This document shows positions 45,427 through 54,500 of a DNA stretch of 64,000 bases, in pieces. Both the position numbers and the translations under genes were made by a program. The first letter of the stretch is position 1; every line of letters starts with the position of its first letter. The stretch is from Streptacidiphilus rugosus AM-16 (GTDB lineage: Bacteria > Actinomycetota > Actinomycetes > Streptomycetales > Streptomycetaceae). The DNA is taken from positions 5,642,001 to 5,706,000 of the forward strand of contig NZ_JQMJ01000004.1 of the NCBI RefSeq assembly GCF_000744655.1, written 5' to 3'. The notes beneath the pieces were generated by a model. The model was given only the letters and a program-made list of their open reading frames with translations. It had not been told where the DNA came from and did not search any database.

Positions 45427-46182
45427 ATGGGCATCGAAGCGATCATGGAGACCGGCTCGAACTTCACGACCTTGGACCAGGCCGCGCGACAGGGAAGGAC
45501 GGCCGTGCTGGCCGGCTTCGCCGCCGCGGCGCTGGAGGCGCTGGCCTGCGGGCGGCGCGAACTGCGCGCGGTGCGGCACCCGTTGGGCTTCGTCTGCCTG
45601 CCGGTGCTGCGGGAGGGCGGTGACGGCGTCTGTGTGCATCTGCACGGCGGTCCCGAGGCGGCCGAGACGGCGGCCGCAGGGCTGACCACCTCGACGATCC
45701 ACGCGCACAGCTGGGACCTGGCGAGCTGCGTGCTGTTCGGGGAGATCGGCAACGTGCCGGTGCGGGTCCACGACGTGGGGCGGGACCGGGCCACCCACCG
45801 GGTCTTCGAGGTGCACAGCAGCGCTTCCGGCGTGGACGAGCTGCGCCCGACGTCGCGCCTGGTGCGCTGGTCGGCCGCCCCGACCGAGATCCACGGGCCG
45901 CGCCGGATCTACCGGATGGCCTCCGGCGAGTTCCACAGCACCGTCGAGGCGCCGCCGCGGCGCGGTCCCTCAGGGTGGGTCCGGCAGTCCAGCGCGACGG
46001 TGGTCGTCGGCCGCTCGGCGGCGGGCCGCACCGACCTGGCCCTCGGGCCGTTACACGGCCTGCCGCACCAGGTGCAGCGCCGGCACTGCTCGGCGCCCGA
46101 GTCGGCGGACATCGCCCTGCGCATCCTGAGGAGAATGAATGAGAGCGAACCCCGCTCCGAACCGTCCGGACTACGCGGGTGA
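45427..46182 (+). CDS. Cupin-like protein of unknown family, TTA-containing
   Basis: 251 residues from ATG 45427, 14 bp after the membrane protein. The middle looks like a cupin barrel: VCVHLHGGPEA, STIHAHSWDLASCVLFGEIG, then YRMASGEFHSTVEA, giving His pairs that could bind a metal as in cysteine-dioxygenase-like enzymes. An Ala-rich helix opens the chain. Leu209 is encoded by TTA (46051-46053), the codon read only by the bldA tRNA. The last 44 bp overlap the phosphatase gene. Function unknown; oxidation or sensing of a small molecule is conceivable. Confidence 0.75.
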   Translation: MGIEAIMETGSNFTTLDQAARQGRTAVLAGFAAAALEALACGRRELRAVRHPLGFVCLPVLREGGDGVCVHLHGGPEAAETAAAGLTTSTIHAHSWDLASCVLFGEIGNVPVRVHDVGRDRATHRVFEVHSSASGVDELRPTSRLVRWSAAPTEIHGPRRIYRMASGEFHSTVEAPPRRGPSGWVRQSSATVVVGRSAAGRTDLALGPLHGLPHQVQRRHCSAPESADIALRILRRMNESEPRSEPSGLRG

Positions 46183-46975
46183 GCACCGGGCGGCGGTCGC
46201 GGCCGCGAAGGCCGCGGGGCGGCTGTTGCGCGGCCGGGTCGGGCAGGGTTTCGCGGTCCGCCCGAAGGGCGAACGCGGCGACGTGGTGACCGATCTCGAC
46301 CTGCTGGCCGAGGAGCTGATCGTCACCCGGTTGCGGGCGCAGTTCCCCGCGGACCGGATCGTGGCCGAGGAGTCCGGCCTGCTGGAGGGCGCGGCGGGCG
46401 GCCGGCGGACCTGGCTGGTGGATCCGCTGGACGGCAGCAACAACGTGGCGATCGGCCTGCCGGTCTGGAGCGTCGGGATCGCCCTGTGCGTGGCCGACCA
46501 CCCGGTGGTCGGCGTGGTCCACGACCCGGTCGTCGGCCGCACGTGGAGCGCCTGGCACGGCGGCGGCGCGCACGGGCCCGACGGCCCCCTCGCCGGTCCC
46601 CCCGCCCGGGCGGACGCGTCGGGCCCGCTGCTCGCCTGGACCCAGGGCTACGCGGTCGACCGCGACGACGACCGCGCGGGCGCACTCAAACACACCCTCG
46701 AACTCCGCGCCCGCCGCCTGCTGCAGCTGTGGGCGCCCCTCTCCGCCTGGGCGATGCTCGCCCGCGGCGACATCGACGGCTTCGTCGGGTACCGCCCCGA
46801 ACTGGTCGACCTCCCCGCCGGTCTCCTCCTCGCCCGCGAGGCGGGCGTCACCGTCCGCACCTTCGCCGGCACGGAACTCGCCCCCCGCTTCGGCTCCGAC
46901 GCGGACTTCAGCTTCGTCGCGGGCCGCGTCGAACTCGTCGACGAACTGCTCGGGCTGGTGGCGGAGCCCCGCTAG
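46139..46975 (+). CDS. Inositol monophosphatase/CysQ-family phosphatase
   Basis: 278 residues. Motifs: GDVVTDLDLLAEELIV, IVAEESG (metal site 1), WLVDPLDGSNNVAIGLPVW (the DPxDGTxN signature with Ser for Thr). The usual C-terminal WDxAAG is altered to LVDLPAGLLLAREAG. It removes phosphate from inositol, sugar or 3',5'-bisphosphonucleotide substrates with Mg2+; which one is open. Third gene of the 44444 operon, overlapping the cupin-like gene by 44 bp, so the enzyme probably acts on a molecule made or sensed by its partners. Confidence 0.88.
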   Translation: MRANPAPNRPDYAGEHRAAVAAAKAAGRLLRGRVGQGFAVRPKGERGDVVTDLDLLAEELIVTRLRAQFPADRIVAEESGLLEGAAGGRRTWLVDPLDGSNNVAIGLPVWSVGIALCVADHPVVGVVHDPVVGRTWSAWHGGGAHGPDGPLAGPPARADASGPLLAWTQGYAVDRDDDRAGALKHTLELRARRLLQLWAPLSAWAMLARGDIDGFVGYRPELVDLPAGLLLAREAGVTVRTFAGTELAPRFGSDADFSFVAGRVELVDELLGLVAEPR

Positions 46976-47200
46976 CAGCGTGCGGCCCTGCCGACCTGCG
47001 GCTCCGCGACGGGGGTCGAGCAACCGCCCGGCCGGCGGGCGCGCGGCCCGGCGCGTCGAGGAGCATCCGCATGCCGGAGGGGCGCCTCCCGGCCGAAGGC
47101 CCGGGGACCGTCGCGCACGCGGTCGCTCAAGCGGAGCCTCGTGCCCCCGAGGTCGCACGACTCACCCTCGGCCGATCGGCTCGCGTCCATGCGGCGGAAC

Positions 47201-47228
47201 CGCGCAGTTCCTCGCGCCCCTGGCGGGG
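47201..47228. repeat. Partial copy of the dispersed hairpin element
   Basis: CGCGCAGTTCCTCGCGCCCC followed by TGGCGGGG matches the right arm of the elements at 54557 and 59419 with one change. It abuts the stop of the permease gene at 47230. The rest of the 254-bp gap from 46976 holds an imperfect hairpin around 47073-47093 that may terminate the phosphatase transcript. Confidence 0.55.
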
Positions 47229-47229
47229 A

Positions 47230-48522
47230 TCAGCCCGTCAGCGCCAGCGCCAGGGAGGACGCCGTCACCGCCGTCACGGCGAGGACCGCGCCCGTCGCGG
47301 TGAAGCGCTTGAGGGAGACCTGGATGCCGAAGGCGCGGCAGCGTTCGAACCAGAGGAGGATCGCCAGGGAGGCCCAGGGGGTGATCACCGGGCCGACGTT
47401 GACGCCGACGAGAAGGCCCAGCAGCTGCTGGTGGTTGGCCACCGGGACGACCGACTCGCCCGCCAGGTAGACCGGCAGGTTGTTGAGGACGTTGGAGAGC
47501 GCGCCGCCGACACCGGAGGCGCGGAGCACGCCGAGGGTGCCGCCGTCCGAGCCGATCGCGGAGGCGAGCAGGCGGTGGAGGCCATGGGCGTCGAGGGTCT
47601 CCACCACCAGGAACATGCCCGGCACCATGATCAGCAGGCGCCACGGGATCAGGGACAGCCGCAGCTCGCCCCGCCGGCGGACGGCGAAGGCCAGCACGAC
47701 CACCACCGCCGCGCCGCCGGAGGACACCCAGATCGGCGCGCCACCGACCAGCACGCCGACCAGGAAGCCGACGGTGGCCAGCGCGCAGATCCGGAACAGG
47801 AGAGGGTCGCTCGGCCGGTGGACCTCCGGCGGGGTGTAGGCGTCGGCGCCGCGCCGGGAGGAGCGCCAGTAGAACCACCACAGCAGCGCCATGGTCACCG
47901 CGATCGAGACCAGCTGAGGGAACCACATCACCTTGGCCAGGCCCACCGCGGAGAGCGCCACCCGGTCCGCGGCCAGCAGGTTGGTCAGGTTCGAGGCCGG
48001 CAGCAGCAGGCTGGCCGTGTTGGCGAGCCAGACCGTCGTCATCGCCAACGGGACGGCGGCGATGCCGACCCGGGCGGCCAGTGCCAGCATGACCGGGGTG
48101 AGCAGCACCGCCGTGGTGTCGAGGTTGAGCGTGATCGTGATCACCGACGCGAAGACCACGCAGAGCACGAAGAGGCGCGGGTAGCTGCCGCGTCCGGCCT
48201 TGGCGACGCCGGTGGCGACGACGTCGAAGACCTCCGCCCTGGAGGTCAGCTCGGCCAGCAGGATCACCGTGGCGAGGAAGGCCAGCAGGGGGGCGATGCG
48301 CTGCATCGCCTGGTCCGCGGAGGCGGTCGGCAGCAGGCCGACGGCGAGGGCGAGGAGACCGCAGGCGAGGAGCCCCACGGCCAGCCAGTCGAGCGGATGG
48401 GCGCGCCCGAGGAGGGCTCCCGCCCGGCGACGCGACGTCCCGCCCACCGAATCCGCGGAACCCTCGGAACTGCTGTCGCCCTCAGCACTGGAGACCCGGT
48501 GTCCTGTCACATCCACGCCCAT
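47230..48522 (-). CDS. SLC13/ArsB-type anion permease
   Basis: 430 residues, about 11-12 membrane helices after a 40-residue Ser/Gly-rich cytoplasmic N-terminus. ILLAELTSRAEVFDVVA, ITLNLDTTAVLLTPVMLALA and NTASLLLPASNLTNLLAADR are typical of the ArsB/NhaD/SLC13 (ion transporter) superfamily; the second half repeats it with GALSNVLNNLPVYLAG and VGVNVGPVITPWASLAILLW. Probably exports or imports an oxyanion or carboxylate. No arsenic regulators are adjacent, so arsenite is not favoured. Divergent from the giant gene at 48595 with only 72 bp between. Confidence 0.88.
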   Translation of the reverse strand: MGVDVTGHRVSSAEGDSSSEGSADSVGGTSRRRAGALLGRAHPLDWLAVGLLACGLLALAVGLLPTASADQAMQRIAPLLAFLATVILLAELTSRAEVFDVVATGVAKAGRGSYPRLFVLCVVFASVITITLNLDTTAVLLTPVMLALAARVGIAAVPLAMTTVWLANTASLLLPASNLTNLLAADRVALSAVGLAKVMWFPQLVSIAVTMALLWWFYWRSSRRGADAYTPPEVHRPSDPLLFRICALATVGFLVGVLVGGAPIWVSSGGAAVVVVLAFAVRRRGELRLSLIPWRLLIMVPGMFLVVETLDAHGLHRLLASAIGSDGGTLGVLRASGVGGALSNVLNNLPVYLAGESVVPVANHQQLLGLLVGVNVGPVITPWASLAILLWFERCRAFGIQVSLKRFTATGAVLAVTAVTASSLALALTG

Positions 48523-48582
48523 TCAGCCCATGTTATCGCTACCAACTGCTCACTCTCCGCCACGATCCGCCCCACGCGCAGC

Positions 48583-48588
48583 TAAAAT
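48583..48588 (+). promoter_or_regulatory. -10-like TAAAAT predicting a leaderless mRNA for the giant gene
   Basis: TAAAAT ends exactly 6 nt before ATG 48595. No ribosome binding site precedes the ATG. This is the standard geometry of actinobacterial leaderless transcripts, in which the A of ATG is +1. No convincing -35 is visible. Confidence 0.55.
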
Positions 48589-48594
48589 CACGCC

Positions 48595-51500
48595 ATGGCG
48601 AACAGCGATCCGGCCCCGTTCGACTTCTTCATCAGCTACTCCCCCGCCGACGAACGGTGGGCGACCTGGATCGCGTGGACGCTGGAGGAGGCAGGTCACC
48701 GCACCATCGTGCAGGCCTGGGATTTCGTGCCCGGCACCGACTTCATGGACTTCATGGACCGGGGCGTCAGCCAGTCCACCGCGGTGATCGCCGTGCTCTC
48801 CGACCGCTACAAGACGTCCACCTACGGCCGGATGGAGTGGCAGGCGGCCCTGCGCGCCGACCCGCATCCGCCGTACAGCCGGCTGCTCACCGTCCGGGTG
48901 GAGGACACCGACGTCGAGGGCCTCCTCTCGACCATCACCTACATCGACCTGGTGAGCGTCCAGGATGCCACCGCGGCAAGGGAGTTGCTGCTCTCCCGGG
49001 TGCAGCAGGCGGTGGCCGGGCGGGCCAGGCCGGAGCGGCGCCCGGTCTTCCCAGGTGATCCCTCCGGGCCGAACCCCGTCCCCGCCGCCACCGGGACCGT
49101 GGCCGCGCCGCGCAGTCCGGTCGGGCAGCTGGCCTGGGGCGGACGCCGGCGTCCGGCCGTCGCACCGCGCTTCCCCGCCGCGGACCCCGCACCGCGCGAG
49201 AGCGACACCGTCACCGTGCTCCAGCTGGCAGGCCCCGCGTTCGGGCGCGGGCAGGACCCCGACGCGCTGCGCGCCGCGATCTGGAGCGACCTGGTCGAAC
49301 TCACCGACACCGGCGCGCCCGCCCCCGACCTGGTCGTGGTCACCGGCGACCTGACCGCGACGGGCAGCCCCCGCGAGTGCGACCAGGCCCTCGCCTTCCT
49401 CACCAAGCTCCGCTCCTTACTGGGCCTCGATCCCGGCCGTCTGGCCGTGGTCCCCGGCGGGCAGGACGTGAGCCTGGCCGCCTGCCGCGCCTACTTCCAC
49501 GGCTGCGAGGCGGACGAGATCCCGCCGCGCGCGCCCTACTGGCCGAAGTGGCGTCACTACACGCGCCTCTTCCACGAGCTCTACCAGGGCCTGGACGTGG
49601 TCTTCGACGCCGACCAGCCCTGGTCCCTCTTCCCGGTGCCCGACCTGCACACCGTCGTCGCCGGGCTGAACTCCTCGATGGCGTACAGCCACCGCGCCGA
49701 GGACCAGCACGGCAGTCTCGGCAACGAGCAGATCACCTGGTTCACCCAGGCGCTGCGGTCCTACGAGGAGGCCGGCTGGCTGCGGATCGGCGCGGTCCGC
49801 CACCCGCTGGACCCGAGCGCCCGCCCCCGCCGCGACGCGCTGCGCGACACCGACGCCTTCGTCCGGCTCGCCGCGCCGCGGCTCAACCTGCTGCTGCACG
49901 GACCCGACGCCGGTCCGGGCCCCGCCGCGCCCCACCGGCTGCCGACCAGCAGGGGCGAACTGCTCGTCGTCGGCGCGGGCAATCCCGCCGACCACCGGCT
50001 GCTGCAGGTCGGCCCGGAGCGGCTCACCTGGTGGCAGACCAGGGACACGGTCACCCCCAACCAGCTGGCGGCCCCGTGGCGCAGCGCCGGAACCGCCTTC
50101 CCCACGCACGGCACCGCCGAGGGGCCCGCACCGCAGGAGCCGGTGGCCGTGGACGTGACGGCGGCCGAACCGCGCGTGCTCAGCGATCCGCAGGACCTGC
50201 TGATCGAACGGGTCGTCGAGGTGCTGCGCACCCGCCACCAGGCGGTCACCCTGCGTCGGCTGCGCGGCGCGCCCCCGCAGCTGCTGGCCACCTGGCAGGA
50301 GTCCGGCTTCGTCCGGCAGCTGCGGATCGCGGTGTGCCTGAGCACCCCGGACGCCGAACTGGTGGAGGCCTTCGCCGACCAGGTGCGGTCCGCCGCGACC
50401 GGCTCGGACGCCGAACTGGTCCATCTCGGTCCGCTGCCCGCCCCGGAGCTGCGCGACCGGGCCCGCAGGCTGGGGATCAGGCTGCGCAGCTTCACCGAGT
50501 TCCAGGGCCTGCTGGACCTGCGGGACCACACCCGCGCCCAGACCGAACGGCTGCTGCGCGACGACCGGTACCCGCCCCGCCTCTACCTGCCGCAGCGCTA
50601 CCGGGAGACCGCGCCGGCCGGGGGCGTCGAGCACCAGGACCTGGTCGGCGACATGCTGCGGCTGCTGGACACCGACCACGGCCGCTTCCTGCTGCTGCTC
50701 GGCGACTTCGGGCACGGCAAGACCTTCGCGCTGCACGAGCTTGCGCACCGGCTCCCCGAGGAGCTTCCGCACGTCACCCCGCTGCTGATCGACCTGAGCA
50801 CGCTGGACAAGGCCTACTCGCTGGACGGCATGGTCGCCGCGCACCTGGCCGCGCAGGGCGTGGACACCATCGAGCTGCGGGCGTTCCGCTACATGCTCCG
50901 GCAGGGCCGGATCATCCTGCTCTTCGACGGCTTCGACGAACTGGTCAACCAGGTCAGCTACGACCGGGCCGCGGACCACCTGCAGATCCTGCTCGACGCC
51001 GCGACCGACAACGCCAAGATCGTCGTCACCAGCCGCACCCAGCACTTCAAGTCCCAGGCCCAGGTGCTGACCGCGCTCGGCGAGCGGGTCGGACTGCTGC
51101 CCCAGCGCCGGGTGCTGCAGTTGGAGTCCTTCAACGAGCAGCAGATCCGCCGCTATCTGGAGAACCGCTACGGCGACGCCCAGGCGGCCGACGAGCGGAT
51201 GCGGCTGCTGCTCGGCATTCCGGACCTGCTGGCCCTGTGCGGCAACCCCCGGCTGCTGAGCTTCGTCGCCGAGCTCGGCCCGGAGCGGCTGCGGGCGGTC
51301 GCCGGGGCCGGCCGGGCGCTCAGCACGGCTGGGCTCTACCAGGAGGTCTTCGACGCCTGGCTGCAGTTCGAGGAGCGGCGCGGTTCCGGCGCGCCGGGGT
51401 CGCCGCCCGGCCTGAGCCTGGACCAGATGTGGCACGCCACCACCGCGCTGGCACTGCGGCTGTGGGAGTCCGGCCGCACGGCGCTGCGCCTGGACGAGCT

Positions 51501-54500
51501 CACCGACATCGCCGAGGTGCTGGGTCCGCTGACGGAGCACCGGATGTCGGTGCCGAACACCGCGCACGCGGTCGGTTCGGGCACGCTGCTGGTCCGCTCC
51601 AACGACGGCCTCTTCCACTTCATCCACCGCTCGGTGGCCGAGTGGCTGGTGGCCAGGGAGGCCGCGGCCCGGCTCGCCCGCGGTGACCACGAACTGCTGG
51701 AACGGAGGGGCCTCAGCCAGCTCGCGGTGGAGTTCCTCTGCGACATGGCCGACCGGCAGGCCTGCCGGGACTGGGCCCGCTCGGTGCTGCGCAACGACGC
51801 CGGGGAGAACGGGGAGCACGAGGAGGAACCGAACGCGACGGCCGGATCGGTCGGCGAGACCGCCGACGCGGTGGCCAGGGGCAACGCCGCCAAGATCATC
51901 AGCCGGCTGCGGGTCCCCGCCCACACCGATCTGCGCGGCGCCCGACTGGTCGGCGAGGACCTCTCCCACCGCGACTTCACCGGCGTCGACCTGACCGGCG
52001 CGGATCTGACCGACGCCCGACTGGACGGAGCCAACCTGTCCGGCGCCAGGCTCCGCGGCACCCGCCTCATCGGCACCACCATGGACGGCACCCGACTGAC
52101 CGGGGCCGACCTGCGCGACGCCGACCTGCGCCGGTCCCGGCTCACCCGGGCCGGCCTGGACGGCGTCCAGCTGGCCGGCAGCCGCTGGCAGCGGTCGGCG
52201 GTGATCGGCTCCACCGGCGACCGTCCCCTCGCGGAGATCCCCGAGCTGCGGGCCGCCGCGATCAGTCCGGGCATGCCGGTCCACTTCGGCCTGCGCCCGG
52301 CCACCGTGGGCGTGCCCTACGGCTTCGGCGCCAGCTCGGCACGGCTGCCCGAGCCGCTCACCTACACGCCCGACGGCGAGCTGCTGGCCGTGGGCAACGA
52401 GGACGGCAGCGTGCTGGTCTGCGACGCCGTCACCGGCGCCGCGCTGCGCACGCTGACCGGCCACTCGGGCCGGGTCTACTCCGTCAAGTTCCGTGAGGAC
52501 GTGCTGGCCACCGGCGCGGCCGACGGCACGGTCCGGCTCTGGGACCCGGTCACCGGGGACTGCCGTCACCGGCTGGAGATCCACCCCGAGGGGGTCTGGC
52601 CGGTCTCGCTGGACCTGGCCGGACGGCAGCTCGCCACCGGCGACCCGACCGGCGCGGTCACCGTCTGGGACGTCGCCACCGGTACCCCCAGGCTGCAGCT
52701 GCCCGGTCATCAGAAACTGACGCTGACCACCCAGTTCAGCGCCGACGGAGGTCTTCTCGCCACCGGCGACGCCAGCTCGCGACTGGAGGTGTGGGACACG
52801 GCCACCGGAGCGCTGCTCGCCGCCCTGGAGGGCCACGACGGCACCGTCTACCGGGCCAGGTTCAGTCCCGACGGCCGCCTGCTGGCCACCGGCGACCAGG
52901 GTCCGGTCCTCGACCAGCGCACCCATCGCGGCCAGCGGGGCAGCGTCCGGATCTGGTCCACCGAGACCTGGGAGCTGGTGCACCACTTCACCGGCCATCC
53001 AGGACGCGTCTACACGCTGGACTTCCACCCCGGCGGCGCCCTGCTGGCCAGCGGGGACACCGAGGGCAGCATCCGGCTGTGGGACCTCGCGGCGGGCCGC
53101 CCGGCGGGCGAGGCGAAGGGCTGCAGCGGCTCGGTCTACCAGGTGAGCTTCTCCCCCGACGGCGGCCTGCTCGCGGCCGGCGACAGCGACGGGCACGTCC
53201 GGCTCTGGCAGGTGCCGCCCCGCTCCGAGGCCGCGCCCGGCGCGGCGGTGCCGCCGCCGCGGCGCGGACCGGCGTCGGTGCTGACGCCGCTGCCGCAGCA
53301 GCCGCCGCAGCACCGCGGTTCGGTCTGGGCCTGCCGCTTCCGGCCGCCGACCGAGGCCGAGCCCGCCGGTGCGGGCCCGGTGCTCATCAGCCTCGCCAAC
53401 GACGGCCTGATCCGGCTCTGGGACACCGCGACGGGCCGCAGCCGCCGCATCCAGCGCGGCCACGGCCGCAAGATCGGCTCGATCGACTACAGCGCCGACG
53501 GCGCGCTGCTGGCCGCCGCCGGCAACGACGGCCAGGTCCGCCTCTGGGACAGCGCCACCGGCGTGCGCGCCGCGCAACTGAAAGGCAACAACGACCAGTT
53601 GGTCTCGGCGGTGTTCAGCCCGACCGGCCCGCTGCTGGCGACGGCGAGCAACGACGGCGACGTGTACCTGTGGAACGCGGCGACCGGCGAGTTCCAGCGC
53701 GAGATCGACGCCGAGACGGACCACACCTGGGCGGAGGCCTTCGACCGCTCCGGCGAGATCGTCGCCACCGCGAACGACGACGACTCGGTGCAGCTCTGGT
53801 ACCGCACCACCGGCGCCCGGGTGACCGGCCTGCCCAAGCACCGCGGCCGGGTCCGCTCCATCGCCTTCGACCCCGACGGCGCGCACGTCGCCACGGGCGC
53901 GGACGACCGGCTGGTCAGGGTCTGGGACCTCAAGGGCGAGTCGGCCGTCGAGCTGGAGGGCCACACGGACCGCGTCTACGCCGTGGTCTTCGGTCGCGGC
54001 GCGGGAGCCGGCGGGGACGAGGGCTGGATGGCCAGCGCCTCCTGGGACGGCTCCGCGATCGTGTGGCGCGACGGCGCCCCCGCGCACCGGCTCGTCGGCC
54101 ATGTCGGCCGGATCTGGACGGCGGCGGCCCACCCGACGCTGCCGCTGCTCGCGACGGCGGGCGACGACGGCGCGGTGCGCCTGTGGGACGTGCGCTCGGG
54201 CGGACTGCTGGAGCGGCTGGAGGGGCCGGTCGGGCGCGTCCTGTCGCTCGCCTTCCGCCCGGACGGCGGCCAGCTCGCCGCGGCGGGCGAGGACGGCGCG
54301 ATCCGCCTGTGGCGCATCGCGCCGGACACGGTTCCCGCCCTCCAGGCGACGCTGATCAGCACGGCGGAGGGCTGGGGCATGTTCACCCCGGCGGGCCGCT
54401 ACAAGCACGAGGGCGTCACCACCGGCGAGTTCTGGCAGGTCATCGGCATGTGCCGCTTCGAACCCGGCGAACTCGACCGCCACCTCCCCACCGCCGCCCA

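Noticed and set aside
47230..48522. Permease as an arsenite pump (ArsB)
   Set aside because: The fold is compatible, but there is no arsR, arsC or arsenic-type neighbour; called only as an SLC13/ArsB-type anion permease.
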